Of a stretch of DNA of 64,000 nucleotides, positions 50,702-60,494 are shown one piece after another. The DNA is from Candidatus Symbiopectobacterium sp. NZEC151 (GTDB taxonomy: Bacteria > Pseudomonadota > Gammaproteobacteria > Enterobacterales > Enterobacteriaceae), in the NCBI RefSeq assembly GCF_025962655.1, contig NZ_JAGFPE010000001.1, forward strand, positions 620,001 through 684,000, written 5' to 3'. Both the position numbers and the translations under genes were made by a program. The notes beneath the pieces are model-generated. The model was not told the origin of the DNA, did not search any database, and worked only from the letters and a program-made list of their open reading frames with translations. How positions within the stretch are numbered: position 1 is the first letter of the stretch; the number at the start of each line of letters is the position of its first letter.

Positions 50702-51097
50702 TTAATACAGCGTGAGCACCAATTCCCAGGGAAGGTAGTAAAGATTGAACAGTGACATCAATACCAGTGAGGCATAGGTAGCGGCCATTCCGGTGCGACG
50801 CCAGCGGAATTCACGTTGGCGTAACCCGACGTAGTGAAACAGCCGGCCAATAATCAGCAACATACCGCACAGGTGGATCATGACGATCAATGCACCGTTC
50901 ATTTCCATCAGCACCAGAAGAATCGCACCGATGGGGAGGTATTCTACGGCATTGCCGTGCACCCGAATGGCGGTCTGTAATTCATAAAAACCGCCGTCTC
51001 CGTAGGCTACGCGATATTGCATCCGCAGTTTAACCACATCGAGAGACAGTTTTACCAGCAACAATGCGCCAAGCACCACGTAGAGCGCGCTTACCAT
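50702..51097 (-). CDS. yecN: MAPEG-family membrane protein YecN
   Basis: Inner-membrane protein of 131 residues with four predicted helices, as in E. coli YecN. The MAPEG family includes glutathione- and leukotriene-related enzymes, but the role of YecN is unknown. The conserved loop RMQYRVAYGDGGFYELQTAIRVHGNAVEY is intact. The ATG at 51097 follows a GGAGTGG site; a longer start is rejected by homology. Confidence 0.93.
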   Translation of the reverse strand: MVSALYVVLGALLLVKLSLDVVKLRMQYRVAYGDGGFYELQTAIRVHGNAVEYLPIGAILLVLMEMNGALIVMIHLCGMLLIIGRLFHYVGLRQREFRWRRTGMAATYASLVLMSLFNLYYLPWELVLTLY

Positions 51098-51289
51098 GTT
51101 CCACTCCATTGTCGGGCAAACCTTGCCTGACAGAAAATATTAACCGACTTCGGCTGGCAGAATGATAGCTGTCTGCTGTCAGACTGTCGCCTGTAATGTC
51201 TGCTTTTAAAAAAAAAGCAGTTCAAAACCTGAAGTTATAATAAAAAATGCTAAAAAAAGCCTTTTAATATATTGCTGTTTTATCTTTGT

Positions 51290-52117
51290 TTAAAATAAGG
51301 CGTCCTGCTGCGGCCAGTCAGGGCGCGGCGGGCAGGCAGCGATAACCGGCTCTAACAGCGGCCACATCGCCTGCGCCAGCGGTAGCACATTGCCAATGTC
51401 AGGCGTATGGATAAACAGATACGGAGAATGTTCCTGCCAGAGCGTCAGTTTATCAACCCAGGGGTCAAACCAGCGCAAATTGTCGGCAATATCTTCATTG
51501 CCGATGAAACGGATGGCGGGTTGCTGTGCGGTCAGCACCGCATGAACCGGTAAACGCGGTTTTTTCCGTTGGGCTTCGAGCAGGGCGGGCGTATCAGGCA
51601 ACGCGTGGTGCACCGGGCGGCTGTCGAGCATGATCCTGTCGATGCCCCGTTGTTGAAGTCCTTGGTTCAGTTGCCGTTCATCCTCGCCTTTGGCAAAAAA
51701 CGCAAGGTGGCGAACTTCCACGCCATAGCTGAACTCCTGCGGTAACGTATCGAGAAAACGCCATAAATCGGGGAGTTGCTCGGGGGAAAAGGCCGCAGGA
51801 AGCTGCAACCAGAATTGCCCAACGCGCGAGGCGAGCGGTTGCAGGCAATGGAAGAACTGGCGCGTTTCCTCTTCACAGTGGCGCAGCCCCGCCTGATGGC
51901 TGATGGTGGCCGGAAATTTGAAGCAGAAGCGGAAACTGTCAGAGGTCATGTCGCGCCAGCGTAATACGCTGTCGGCGCTGGGTAGCGCATAAAACGTGGT
52001 GTTGCCTTCCACACAGTTGAAATACCGCGCGTAGTCCTCCAGCGTGCGCAGTCCGAACTTGTGCCAGGCGGGATGTTGCCATTGTGGTAAGCCAATAAAC
52101 ATTCCGTTGCAACCCAT
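51290..52117 (-). CDS. yecE: DUF72 family protein YecE
   Basis: TIM-barrel-like protein of unknown function, 275 residues from this start (E. coli 272). Conserved motifs: FNCVEGNTTFYALP, FRFCFKFPATISHQAGLRHC, QFWLQLPAAFSPEQL, YGVEVRH, HAVLTAQQPAIRFIGN, LFIHTPD. The start is uncertain: ATG 52117 lacks a ribosome site, and ATG 52102 (MFIGLPQW) fits homologues better. E. coli yecD, normally between yecE and aspS, is absent. Confidence 0.92.
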   Translation of the reverse strand: MGCNGMFIGLPQWQHPAWHKFGLRTLEDYARYFNCVEGNTTFYALPSADSVLRWRDMTSDSFRFCFKFPATISHQAGLRHCEEETRQFFHCLQPLASRVGQFWLQLPAAFSPEQLPDLWRFLDTLPQEFSYGVEVRHLAFFAKGEDERQLNQGLQQRGIDRIMLDSRPVHHALPDTPALLEAQRKKPRLPVHAVLTAQQPAIRFIGNEDIADNLRWFDPWVDKLTLWQEHSPYLFIHTPDIGNVLPLAQAMWPLLEPVIAACPPRPDWPQQDALF

Positions 52118-52496
52118 TAACAGAGTGAGAGACAGTAAAACATTTTTTTAACCGAGAGGGAATTCTCACGATTCTTGCGACATATCACTGCCCGGAAACC
52201 GCTTCACTCTTATCGTTCCGGGGAATATCCTTTATAATAGCCACCTTTTTTTACTGAACAGCAATCCAGAACTACCATACCGTGTAAAAAAACACCGTTG
52301 TGACCTGATGCGTGGGGAAACGTTGCTGTGTTTGTGACATCCGTGAGTGTTGTGGAACCGATAGGTTTTATGGAACCTGCGTGTTGCACTCACTGCGACG
52401 ATGCGGTTTGGCCGGTGCTCTCTGGCGTGGTGGTTGTAGGTGTGATTATATCTCGTTGAGATTGTTTCTAGCGTGATTGCTCAAAAGGACATCGTA
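52118..52496 (+). promoter_or_regulatory. yecE-aspS divergent region with strong -10 and long aspS leader
   Basis: 379 bp without a large gene. TATAAT at 52233-52238 is a good -10; the -35 (TTATCG region near 52210) is poor. Transcription from it would give an aspS leader of about 250 nt. The leader contains a 29-codon frame (52370-52459) behind AGG that begins MEPACCTHCDD, with a hydrophobic C-terminal half; its expression is unproven. Confidence 0.4.
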
Positions 52497-54281
52497 ATGC
52501 GTACTGAATATTGTGGACAACTAAACGCGTCCCATGTGGGCCAGGAAGTGACATTGTGCGGTTGGGTTAACCGTCGCCGCGATCTGGGTGGTTTGATATT
52601 TATCGATATGCGTGACCGCGACGGCGTGGTCCAGGTGTTTTTCGACCCCGATCGGCAGGATGCTTTCACTCTGGCGTCAGAACTGCGTAACGAATTCTGC
52701 ATTCAACTGACCGGCGTGGTGCGTGCACGCCCTGAAAGTCAGGTGAATAAGGATATGTCTACCGGCGAAGTGGAAGTGTTTGCGACCGCGCTGACCATTA
52801 TCAACCGCTCAGAGCCGTTGCCGCTGGATGCTAACCAAACCAACACCGAAGAAGCGCGTTTGAAATACCGCTATCTCGACTTGCGCCGCCCGGAAATGGC
52901 GACGCGGTTAAAAACCCGTGCGCGTATTACCAGCTTTGTGCGTCGCTTTATGGACGGCCACGATTTTCTGGATATTGAAACGCCGATGCTGACCAAGGCG
53001 ACGCCGGAAGGGGCGCGCGATTACCTGGTGCCAAGCCGGGTGCACAAAGGCAAATTCTACGCGCTGCCGCAATCGCCGCAGTTGTTCAAGCAATTGCTGA
53101 TGATGTCCGGTTTCGATCGCTACTACCAGATTGTTAAATGCTTCCGTGATGAAGACTTGCGTGCGGATCGCCAGCCAGAATTTACCCAGATTGACGTCGA
53201 AACCTCCTTCATGACGGCACCGCAGGTGCGTGAAGTGATGGAGAAACTGGTGCGTGAACTGTGGCAGGAGATTTTGAGCGTCGATCTGGGTGATTTCCCG
53301 ATCATGACGTTTGCTGAAGCCATGCGCCGTTTTGGCTCCGACAAACCTGACCTGCGTAACCCGCTGGAACTGGTGGATGTCGCCGATCTGCTTAAAACGA
53401 TCGACTTTAAAGTGTTCTCCGGCCCGGCTAACGATGCCAAAGGCCGTGTGGCGGTGATTCGCGTACCGGGCGGTGCGCAATTAAGCCGCAAACAGATTGA
53501 TGAATACGGCAAATTTATTGAGATCTACGGGGCTAAGGGCCTTGCCTATATTAAAGTTAACGAGAAGGCGAAAGGGCTCGAAGGAATTTCCAGTCCGGTG
53601 GCTAAATTCCTGAATGAAACGCTGCTGACAGCCCTGTTGGAACGCACGGCGGCCGAGGACGGCGACATTCTGTTCTTCGGTGCGGACAGCGCGAAAGTGG
53701 TGACAGACGCGTTGGGTGCGCTGCGTCTTAAACTGGGACGCGATCTCGGCCTGACCAATCTGGCAAGCTGGAGACCGCTGTGGGTCATCGACTTCCCGAT
53801 GTTTGAAGACGACGGCGAAGGCGGTTTGGCTGCCATGCACCACCCGTTTACTTCACCGCGTGATATGACGCCTGAAGCACTGGAAAGCAACCCGGTTTCA
53901 GCCATCGCTAACGCCTACGATATGGTGCTGAACGGCTATGAAGTGGGTGGCGGTTCCGTGCGTATTCATAGCAGTACAATGCAACAGACAGTGTTCCGCA
54001 TTCTGGGCATCAATGAACAGGAACAGCGTGAAAAATTCGGCTTCCTGCTGGACGCGCTGAAGTACGGTACACCGCCGCATGCCGGTCTGGCGTTTGGTCT
54101 GGACCGTCTGGTGATGCTGTTGACCGGCACCGAGAACATTCGTGACGTTATCGCCTTCCCGAAAACCACCGCAGCGGCCTGCCTGATGACGGAAGCGCCG
54201 AGCTACGCCAATCCGGCATCGTTAGCCGAGCTGTCAATTGCCGTGGTGGCGAAAGCGAAACCTGTGCAGGATGCGGAGTAA
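52497..54281 (+). CDS. aspS: Aspartyl-tRNA synthetase
   Basis: Class IIb synthetase that charges tRNA-Asp, 594 residues (E. coli 590). An N-terminal OB-fold ([21 protein letters not shown]), catalytic core with motif 2 ([18 protein letters not shown]), a bacterial GAD insertion domain (about 290-420) and motif 3 ([15 protein letters not shown]) are in order. The ATG at 52497 follows AAGGA; upstream in-frame codons are rejected. It is followed 6 bp later by nudB, as the first gene of aspS-nudB-yebC-ruvC. Confidence 0.97.
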   Translation: MRTEYCGQLNASHVGQEVTLCGWVNRRRDLGGLIFIDMRDRDGVVQVFFDPDRQDAFTLASELRNEFCIQLTGVVRARPESQVNKDMSTGEVEVFATALTIINRSEPLPLDANQTNTEEARLKYRYLDLRRPEMATRLKTRARITSFVRRFMDGHDFLDIETPMLTKATPEGARDYLVPSRVHKGKFYALPQSPQLFKQLLMMSGFDRYYQIVKCFRDEDLRADRQPEFTQIDVETSFMTAPQVREVMEKLVRELWQEILSVDLGDFPIMTFAEAMRRFGSDKPDLRNPLELVDVADLLKTIDFKVFSGPANDAKGRVAVIRVPGGAQLSRKQIDEYGKFIEIYGAKGLAYIKVNEKAKGLEGISSPVAKFLNETLLTALLERTAAEDGDILFFGADSAKVVTDALGALRLKLGRDLGLTNLASWRPLWVIDFPMFEDDGEGGLAAMHHPFTSPRDMTPEALESNPVSAIANAYDMVLNGYEVGGGSVRIHSSTMQQTVFRILGINEQEQREKFGFLLDALKYGTPPHAGLAFGLDRLVMLLTGTENIRDVIAFPKTTAAACLMTEAPSYANPASLAELSIAVVAKAKPVQDAE

Positions 54282-54287
54282 CCGCCG

Positions 54288-54731
54288 ATGGCTTATAAGC
54301 GTCCCGTTTCGGCCCTGATCGTTATTTATGCTCAGGATACCGGGCGGGTGCTGATGCTTCAGCGTCGCGACGATCCCGATTTTTGGCAGTCGGTTACCGG
54401 CAGCCTTGAGGAAGGCGAAACCGCGGCGCTTACCGCGCAGCGCGAAGTGAAAGAAGAAGTTAACATCGATATCGCCGCTGAGGGGTTATCACTGTTTGAC
54501 TGTCAGCGCTGTGTCGAGTTTGAGCTTTTTGCTCATTTGAGACGTCGCTATGCCCCCGGCATCACGCACAATATGGAACACTGGTTCTGTCTCGCGTTGC
54601 CGAGTGAACGCGAGGTGATTCTCACCGAGCATCTTGCCTACCGTTGGTTAGCGGCGTCCGAGGCGGCGCAACTGACCAAATCGTGGAGCAACCGGCAGGC
54701 GATTGAAGAATTTGTTATTTATCCGGCCTGA
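54288..54731 (+). CDS. nudB: Dihydroneopterin triphosphate pyrophosphatase NudB
   Basis: Nudix hydrolase that removes pyrophosphate from dihydroneopterin triphosphate in folate synthesis. The protein is 147 residues. The Nudix box [21 protein letters not shown] is complete. It lies between aspS and yebC as in E. coli, with short spacers on both sides. Confidence 0.96.
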   Translation: MAYKRPVSALIVIYAQDTGRVLMLQRRDDPDFWQSVTGSLEEGETAALTAQREVKEEVNIDIAAEGLSLFDCQRCVEFELFAHLRRRYAPGITHNMEHWFCLALPSEREVILTEHLAYRWLAASEAAQLTKSWSNRQAIEEFVIYPA

Positions 54732-54754
54732 AGAGGCTTTTTTCGGAGATTTTT

Positions 54755-55498
54755 ATGGCAGGTCATAGTAAGTGGGCCAACACAAAGCACCGTAAAGCGG
54801 CGCAGGATGCAAAACGCGGCAAAATCTTTACCAAAATTATCCGCGAACTGGTGACGGCGGCTCGTTTGGGCGGCGGCGATCCGGGCTCCAACCCGCGTCT
54901 GCGTGCGGCCATCGATAAAGCGCTCTCCAACAACATGACGCGCGATACCCTGAACCGCGCCATTGCACGCGGTGTCGGTGGCGATGAAGATAACAACATG
55001 GAAACCATCATTTATGAAGGTTACGGCCCTGGCGGCACGGCGGTGATGGTGGAATGTCTGAGTGACAACCGCAACCGTACCGTATCCGAAGTGCGCCATG
55101 CCTTCACCAAATGCGGGGGTAACCTGGGTACCGATGGTTCCGTTTCCTATCTGTTCACCAAAAAGGGCGTTATCTCTTACGCGCCGGGCCTGGATGAAGA
55201 TCAGGTGATGGATTCTGCGTTGGAAGCCGGTGCTGATGACGTCGTGACCTACGACGACGGCGCTATTGACGTCTTTACCCCGTGGGAAACCTTCGGTCAG
55301 GTGAAAGATGCGCTGGATGCTGCCGGTCTGAAAGCCGAATCCGCAGAAGTTTCCATGATCCCGTCGACCAATGCCGACATGGATGTAGACACCGCACCGA
55401 AACTGATGCGTCTGATCGACATGTTGGAAGACTGTGATGATGTGCAGGAAGTTTATCACAACGGTGAAATTTCCGACGAGGTAGCGGCAACACTGTAA
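54755..55498 (+). CDS. yebC: YebC/TACO1-family protein
   Basis: Conserved cytosolic protein of 247 residues, three-domain YebC fold, beginning [23 protein letters not shown], the family hallmark. It was long annotated as a transcriptional regulator; recent work on the family points to a role in translation at difficult sequences. GGAG precedes the ATG. Operon position before ruvC is as in many proteobacteria. Confidence 0.96.
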   Translation: MAGHSKWANTKHRKAAQDAKRGKIFTKIIRELVTAARLGGGDPGSNPRLRAAIDKALSNNMTRDTLNRAIARGVGGDEDNNMETIIYEGYGPGGTAVMVECLSDNRNRTVSEVRHAFTKCGGNLGTDGSVSYLFTKKGVISYAPGLDEDQVMDSALEAGADDVVTYDDGAIDVFTPWETFGQVKDALDAAGLKAESAEVSMIPSTNADMDVDTAPKLMRLIDMLEDCDDVQEVYHNGEISDEVAATL

Positions 55499-55547
55499 TG
55501 GTGTTTTCGCAGCTTACGGTTAACGCGTCTACAGGGGGCGATGCGCG

Positions 55548-56069
55548 ATGGCGCTAATTCTTGGCATCGACCCCGGTTCACGCATTACCGGATATGGCAT
55601 TATCCGCCAGCAAGGGCGTCAGCTCAGCTATGTCGGTAGCGGCTGTATTCGCACCGGGGTGGACGATCTCCCGACGCGATTGAAGCTGATTTATGCCGGG
55701 GTGAGCGAGATAATCACCCAGTTTCAGCCTGATTGTCTGGCGATAGAGCAAGTTTTTATGGCCAAAAATGCGGATTCAGCCCTGAAGCTGGGGCAGGCGC
55801 GCGGCGTGGCGATTGTGGCGGGTGTCAATCAAGGGTTACCCATTTTCGAGTACGCTGCCCGACAAGTAAAACAGACGGTTGTTGGCACCGGCGCGGCAGA
55901 AAAAAGTCAGGTGCAGCATATGGTGCGTACCTTGCTGAAGCTGTCAGCGAATCCGCAGGCAGATGCCGCCGATGCGCTCGCCATTGCCATTACGCACTGT
56001 CATTTGAGTCAGAATGTGGCACGCATCGGCCCCGACAGGTTGAATTTAGTGCGCGGGCGACTGCGTTGA
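55548..56069 (+). CDS. ruvC: Holliday junction resolvase RuvC
   Basis: Endonuclease that cuts Holliday junctions moved by RuvAB. The protein is 173 residues. The acidic active site is visible as Asp in ILGIDPGS (residue 8), Glu in LAIEQVF and the Asp pair in [10 protein letters not shown]. It lies 49 bp after yebC and is followed by a hairpin that ends the operon, so it is expressed apart from ruvAB. Confidence 0.96.
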   Translation: MALILGIDPGSRITGYGIIRQQGRQLSYVGSGCIRTGVDDLPTRLKLIYAGVSEIITQFQPDCLAIEQVFMAKNADSALKLGQARGVAIVAGVNQGLPIFEYAARQVKQTVVGTGAAEKSQVQHMVRTLLKLSANPQADAADALAIAITHCHLSQNVARIGPDRLNLVRGRLR

Positions 56070-56074
56070 ACATC

Positions 56075-56101
56075 AGGCTGGATATTCATCCAGCCTTTTT
56101 T
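56075..56101 (+). terminator. Intrinsic terminator after ruvC, overlapping the ruvAB LexA site
   Basis: A perfect 9-bp stem (aggctggat 56075-56083, atccagcct 56088-56096) with a 4-nt loop is followed by a T-run. The same bases form the LexA palindrome. Confidence 0.85.
56078..56093 (+). promoter_or_regulatory. LexA operator (SOS box) of ruvAB
   Basis: CTGGATATTCATCCAG fits the CTG-N10-CAG SOS consensus and closely matches the E. coli ruvA operator. It lies 58 bp before the ruvA start. Confidence 0.88.
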
Positions 56102-56151
56102 ATGCTATAAGCTAGCAAAAAGGTTTTAACGTAACGAAAAGGAAGGTCAAC

Positions 56152-56772
56152 GTGATTGGTCGTCTCAGAGGCATCATTCTGGAAAAACAACCGCCGCAGG
56201 TGCTGATCGAAGTCAACGGGGTTGGCTATGAAGTCCATATGCCGATGACCTGCTTTTATGAACTGCCCGATTTGAACCAGGAAGCGGTCATTTTCACCCA
56301 GTTTGTGGTGCGGGAAGATGCACAGTTATTGTTTGGTTTTAACAATAAGCAAGAGCGCGCGCTATTTCGTGAGTTGATTAAAACCAACGGCGTTGGGCCA
56401 AAACTGGCGCTGGCTATCCTCTCAGGGATGTCCGCCCAGCAGTTCGTGAGCGCCGTTGAGCGAGAAGAGATCGCTACGTTGATCAAACTGCCGGGCGTCG
56501 GTAAGAAAACGGCAGAGCGGTTAGTGGTAGAAATGAAGGACCGCTTCAAAGGGATGAGCGGAGATCTGTTTAATCCAGCGGCCCTCGATGTCCCGCTCAG
56601 CAGCTCAGCATCCACCGCGGCACCGGAAGACGATCCGGAAAGTGAAGCGGCCTCAGCGCTGGTGGCCTTGGGCTACAAACCGCAGGAAGCCAGTCGGATG
56701 GTATCGAAAATTGCCCGACCCGGTGCGGACTGTGAGATGCTGATCCGCGAAGCGCTGCGCGCCGCACTGTAA
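56152..56772 (+). CDS. ruvA: Holliday junction branch migration protein RuvA
   Basis: Tetrameric junction-binding subunit that loads RuvB. The protein is 206 residues (E. coli 203). It has an OB-fold N-terminal domain ([21 protein letters not shown]), two helix-hairpin-helix motifs ([26 protein letters not shown]), an acidic-pin region, a flexible linker and the RuvB-binding domain III ([16 protein letters not shown]). The start is GTG behind AAGGAAGG. SOS-regulated through the LexA box upstream. Confidence 0.96.
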   Translation: MIGRLRGIILEKQPPQVLIEVNGVGYEVHMPMTCFYELPDLNQEAVIFTQFVVREDAQLLFGFNNKQERALFRELIKTNGVGPKLALAILSGMSAQQFVSAVEREEIATLIKLPGVGKKTAERLVVEMKDRFKGMSGDLFNPAALDVPLSSSASTAAPEDDPESEAASALVALGYKPQEASRMVSKIARPGADCEMLIREALRAAL

Positions 56773-56782
56773 GGAAATTGCC

Positions 56783-57784
56783 ATGATTGAAGCCGACCGC
56801 CTGATCTCCTCGCAAGAAATACCTGAAGAAGAGATCATTGATCGTGCGATCCGCCCACGCATGCTGGCGGAATACGTAGGGCAACCCGTGGTGCGCGAAC
56901 AGATGGAAATCTTTATTGAGGCGGCACGTAAACGGGGTGATGCACTGGATCACCTGCTGATTTTTGGTCCACCCGGTTTAGGGAAAACCACGCTCGCCAA
57001 TATTGTCGCCAATGAGATGAACGTGAACCTGCGCACCACGTCAGGGCCGGTGTTGGAGAAGGCCGGCGACCTGGCGGCACTGCTGACCAACCTTGAACCG
57101 CATGATGTGTTGTTTATCGATGAAATCCACCGTTTATCGCCCGTGGTGGAAGAGGTGCTCTATCCTGCGATGGAAGATTACCAACTGGATATCATGATCG
57201 GTGAGGGGCCCGCCGCGCGTTCAATCAAACTCGACCTTCCTCCGTTTACCCTGATTGGCGCGACGACCCGCGCTGGCTCCCTGACATCGCCACTGCGCGA
57301 TCGTTTTGGCATTGTGCAACGGCTCGAATTCTACAAGGTGGAAGACTTACAGCACATTGTCAGCCGCAGCGCGGCTTGCCTGGGGCTGGATCTTACCGAT
57401 GAAGGCGCGTTAGAAGTCGCTCGACGCTCTCGCGGCACGCCGCGTATTGCCAATCGCTTGCTGCGCCGGGTCCGTGATTACTCAGAAGTAAAATCGAGTG
57501 GTGCCATCGATGTCGAAACGGCAAAGCTGGCGCTGGATATGCTGGCGGTAGACACGGAAGGCTTCGATTATATGGATCGCAAATTGCTGCTGGCTATCAT
57601 CGATAAATTTACCGGCGGACCGGTCGGGCTGGATAATCTGGCGGCGGCTATCGGTGAGGAGCGGGAAACCATTGAAGATGTGCTGGAGCCTTACCTGATT
57701 CAGCAGGGGTTTATTCAGCGCACGCCGCGCGGGCGTATTGCCACCGCGCATGCATATCGTCACTTCGGTATTGACAGAAGCTGA
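56783..57784 (+). CDS. ruvB: Holliday junction branch migration ATPase RuvB
   Basis: Hexameric AAA+ motor that drives branch migration with RuvA. The protein is 333 residues. Walker [12 protein letters not shown], Walker [10 protein letters not shown], sensor 1 GATTRAG, the Arg-finger region [14 protein letters not shown] and a C-terminal winged helix ([15 protein letters not shown]) are present. It starts 10 bp after ruvA and is convergent with znuB, with only 7 bp between stops. Confidence 0.97.
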   Translation: MIEADRLISSQEIPEEEIIDRAIRPRMLAEYVGQPVVREQMEIFIEAARKRGDALDHLLIFGPPGLGKTTLANIVANEMNVNLRTTSGPVLEKAGDLAALLTNLEPHDVLFIDEIHRLSPVVEEVLYPAMEDYQLDIMIGEGPAARSIKLDLPPFTLIGATTRAGSLTSPLRDRFGIVQRLEFYKVEDLQHIVSRSAACLGLDLTDEGALEVARRSRGTPRIANRLLRRVRDYSEVKSSGAIDVETAKLALDMLAVDTEGFDYMDRKLLLAIIDKFTGGPVGLDNLAAAIGEERETIEDVLEPYLIQQGFIQRTPRGRIATAHAYRHFGIDRS

Positions 57785-57801
57785 CCCGCCCTCAGGCGGG
57801 T
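57784..57801. terminator. Compact hairpin at the ruvB-znuB junction
   Basis: A perfect 7-bp stem (acccgcc 57784-57790, ggcgggt 57795-57801) with a 4-nt loop overlaps the last codons of znuB. T-runs are weak on both sides. Confidence 0.5.
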
Positions 57802-58577
57802 TGCTTGCGAATCAGGCTCAGCATAAACAGGAACGAGGCGCTCAGCACCACGGAAGGGCCCGCTGGGGTGTTGTACAAGGCGGAAAAGATCAGACCGCCG
57901 GTCACGGCCAGCATCCCCAGCACCACCGCTAAACCCGCCATCTGTTCCGGCGTGCGTGCAAAACGGCGCGCGGTAGCGGCAGGAATGATCAGTAATGAGG
58001 TGATGATCAGCGCACCGACAAATTTCATGGCAAGCCCGATGGTCAACGCGGTTACCAGCATCAGAATCAAACGGGTGCGCTGTAGATTGACACCGTCCAC
58101 GTGCGCCAATTCCTGGCTGATGGTCATGGAAAGCAACGAACGCCACTGCCAGCACATGATGGCGATCACTACCAGTACTCCAGGCCCAATCAGCCACAAA
58201 TCCTGCGTGGTTACCGACAGCAAATCACCAAACAGGTAGGCCATCAAATCAACGCGAATGTTGTTCATCAGGCTAACGACCACCAACCCTAACGACAGCG
58301 CGCTGTGCGCCATGATGCCAAGCAGCGTGTCGATGGCGAGATAGGGGCGACGCTCCAGCCACACCAATCCCAGTGCCAGCAGCAGGGTTACCAGAATAAC
58401 CGCGTAATAGACGTTGATATCCAGCAGAAAACCGATGGCAACGCCCAGCAGGGAGGCATGGGCCAGCGTATCACCGAAGTAAGACATCCGTCGCCAGACC
58501 ACGAACGAACCGAGCGGACCCGCCGCGCAGGCGAGAAAAATACCGGCCAGCCAACCGGGGAGCAAAATATCAATCAT
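57792..58577 (-). CDS. znuB: High-affinity zinc ABC transporter permease ZnuB
   Basis: ABC-3 family inner-membrane permease, 261 residues with about eight helices, including [21 protein letters not shown], the family signature. It moves zinc delivered by ZnuA, powered by ZnuC. The start overlaps the znuC stop by four bases. Regulated with znuC from the Zur-controlled divergent promoter. Confidence 0.96.
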   Translation of the reverse strand: MIDILLPGWLAGIFLACAAGPLGSFVVWRRMSYFGDTLAHASLLGVAIGFLLDINVYYAVILVTLLLALGLVWLERRPYLAIDTLLGIMAHSALSLGLVVVSLMNNIRVDLMAYLFGDLLSVTTQDLWLIGPGVLVVIAIMCWQWRSLLSMTISQELAHVDGVNLQRTRLILMLVTALTIGLAMKFVGALIITSLLIIPAATARRFARTPEQMAGLAVVLGMLAVTGGLIFSALYNTPAGPSVVLSASFLFMLSLIRKQPA

Positions 58578-59332
58578 GCGTCGTTGCCGCCCTGTCGTTT
58601 TAAAATAATGCGTCCGTTTAAATCGTGACGATGATTATGGTGGTGGCGATAGACGGCCAATTGTTCTGCGCCGCGTGGGCCAAACATGGCGAGAAATTGA
58701 GGATGCAGAGAGACGACTTCTGGCGCGCCAGAGCAGCATACATGCTGATTCAGACACAGCACTTCGTCGGTCTTGGCCATCACCAGATGCAAGTCGTGCG
58801 AGACCATCAACACACCGCAGTCAAATTCCTGTCGCAACTGGTTGATAAGGTCGTACAACGCCAACTGTCCGTTGACATCCACCCCTTGCGTCGGCTCATC
58901 TAACACCAACAATTGAGGCTGATTGAGCAGCGCGCGCGCGAGCAGCACCCGCTGTGTTTCGCCACCGGAGAGCTTTTGCATCGGTTGATCTAACAAGTGG
59001 GCGGCCTGCACCCGCTTGAGCGCGGGCAAGATATCCTGCTGTTTAACGCCGGGGCGTAAACGCATAAAACGACCCACGGTCAAGGGCAGGGTGACATCCA
59101 GATGCAGTTTTTGCGGTACGTAGCCAATGCGTAAATTGGGCTGCTTGTGCAGGGTGCCAGCCGTAGGTGCCAGCAGCCCGAGCACCACGCGTACCAGCGT
59201 GGATTTTCCTGCACCATTGGGCCCAAGCAGGGTAAGAATGCGGCCCGATTGCAGGTTCAGCGAAATGTCGCTAAGCACGTTACGTTCACCAAAGGCGACG
59301 GAAATGCGATCGAGCGAAACGAGTGTAGACAT
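58574..59332 (-). CDS. znuC: High-affinity zinc ABC transporter ATPase ZnuC
   Basis: ATPase of the ZnuABC importer, 252 residues. Walker [11 protein letters not shown], signature [15 protein letters not shown], Walker [13 protein letters not shown] and the H-loop SHDLHLV are intact. The C-terminal tail is His-rich ([13 protein letters not shown]), as in E. coli ZnuC. It is divergent from znuA across a 55-bp region holding the Zur box. Confidence 0.96.
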   Translation of the reverse strand: MSTLVSLDRISVAFGERNVLSDISLNLQSGRILTLLGPNGAGKSTLVRVVLGLLAPTAGTLHKQPNLRIGYVPQKLHLDVTLPLTVGRFMRLRPGVKQQDILPALKRVQAAHLLDQPMQKLSGGETQRVLLARALLNQPQLLVLDEPTQGVDVNGQLALYDLINQLRQEFDCGVLMVSHDLHLVMAKTDEVLCLNQHVCCSGAPEVVSLHPQFLAMFGPRGAEQLAVYRHHHNHRHDLNGRIILKRQGGNDA

Positions 59333-59355
59333 AAAATTCAGTTTGCAGAGTGTCT

Positions 59356-59378
59356 GTGACGTTATAATATTACAAAAT
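59356..59378. promoter_or_regulatory. Zur operator between znuC and znuA
   Basis: The 23-bp site centred on GTTATAATATTAC matches the E. coli znu operator core GTTATAATATCAC. It lies 23 bp from the znuC start and 9 bp from the first possible znuA ATG, so zinc-bound Zur would repress both directions. Confidence 0.85.
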
Positions 59379-59387
59379 TAACGGTAA

Positions 59388-60482
59388 ATGAATGAGAAAA
59401 CGCGCATGCCATCCAGCTTTACACCGAAAAAATCGCCAAATGAGCAAAAATTGAAAGCCCTGTTTGTCGCGGGTGCACTATTCTTTGCGGGTATCACTGT
59501 AGAAAGCGCGCAGGCGGCGGTCGTCAGCTCCGTTCGTCCTCTCGGGTTTATCGCGGCGGCCATTGCCGATGGGGTAACGCCTACGGAGGTACTGTTACCT
59601 GATGGCGCATCGCCTCACGATTATGCCCTGCGCCCGAGCGATGTCCAGCGTTTACAGTCGGCAGAGCTGGTTATTTGGGTTGGGCCGGAAATGGAAGCGT
59701 TTTTAACCAAGCCGCTGGCATCTCATGCTGCATCACAACAGATTGCCTTGGCGAGCTTGCCTGCCATTCAGAACGCACTGATTAAAGAGAGTGAGCACCA
59801 CGACGATGAGCATGCTGAAGCGGCGGAGCATGACCATCATGACGCTGCGGATCATGATGAAGCCGAGCACCAACACGGGCACGTTCATGGCAGTGCTGAT
59901 GCGCATCATGACCATGGCGCAGATGATACTGCTGACGCCCATGAAGGGCACCACCATGGCGAGTACAACATGCACATTTGGCTGTCACCGGAGATGGCAA
60001 AACAGACAGCGATCGCAATTCATGCAAAATTGTTGGAACTAATGCCACAAAAGAAAGACAAATTAGACGCGAATCTACTTAATTTTACAGATCAACTCGC
60101 GCAGACAGAAGAAAAAGTTGTTAATATGCTGGCACCTGTGAAGGGGAAGGGCTACTTCGTGTTTCACGATGCCTATGGCTATTTTGAAAAGCGTTTTGGG
60201 TTAAGCCCGTTAGGCTATTTCACTATCAACCCAGCCATTCAACCCGGTGCACAGCGTTTACACCAAATACGAACACAACTGGTTGAGCAGAAGGCGGTAT
60301 GCGTCTTTGCTGAGCCACAATTCAGGCCAGCGGTTATCAATGCTGTTGCCAAAGGAACGGAGGTACGCATTGGCGTACTGGATCCATTGGGAAGCAACAT
60401 CGCGCTAAGTAAGGACAGTTATGCCGAGTTTCTGCTACAACTGTCCGATCAGTATAGCCGCTGCCTGGAGAAGAGATCATGA
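59388..60482 (+). CDS. znuA: Zinc ABC transporter periplasmic binding protein ZnuA
   Basis: Periplasmic zinc-binding protein, 364 residues from this start (E. coli 310-330). The signal segment is residues ~22-43 ([22 protein letters not shown]). Zinc ligands include H77 (ASPHDYA), H196 (NMHIW) and the His in VFHDAYGYF. Between them, residues 137-190 form an acidic loop with 18 His, longer than in E. coli. The Zur site ends just 9 bp before ATG 59388, so ATG 59406 may be the true start. AT-rich repeats of cat/gat codons encode the loop. Confidence 0.94.
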   Translation: MNEKTRMPSSFTPKKSPNEQKLKALFVAGALFFAGITVESAQAAVVSSVRPLGFIAAAIADGVTPTEVLLPDGASPHDYALRPSDVQRLQSAELVIWVGPEMEAFLTKPLASHAASQQIALASLPAIQNALIKESEHHDDEHAEAAEHDHHDAADHDEAEHQHGHVHGSADAHHDHGADDTADAHEGHHHGEYNMHIWLSPEMAKQTAIAIHAKLLELMPQKKDKLDANLLNFTDQLAQTEEKVVNMLAPVKGKGYFVFHDAYGYFEKRFGLSPLGYFTINPAIQPGAQRLHQIRTQLVEQKAVCVFAEPQFRPAVINAVAKGTEVRIGVLDPLGSNIALSKDSYAEFLLQLSDQYSRCLEKRS

Positions 60483-60494
60483 GGATGCCGATAA

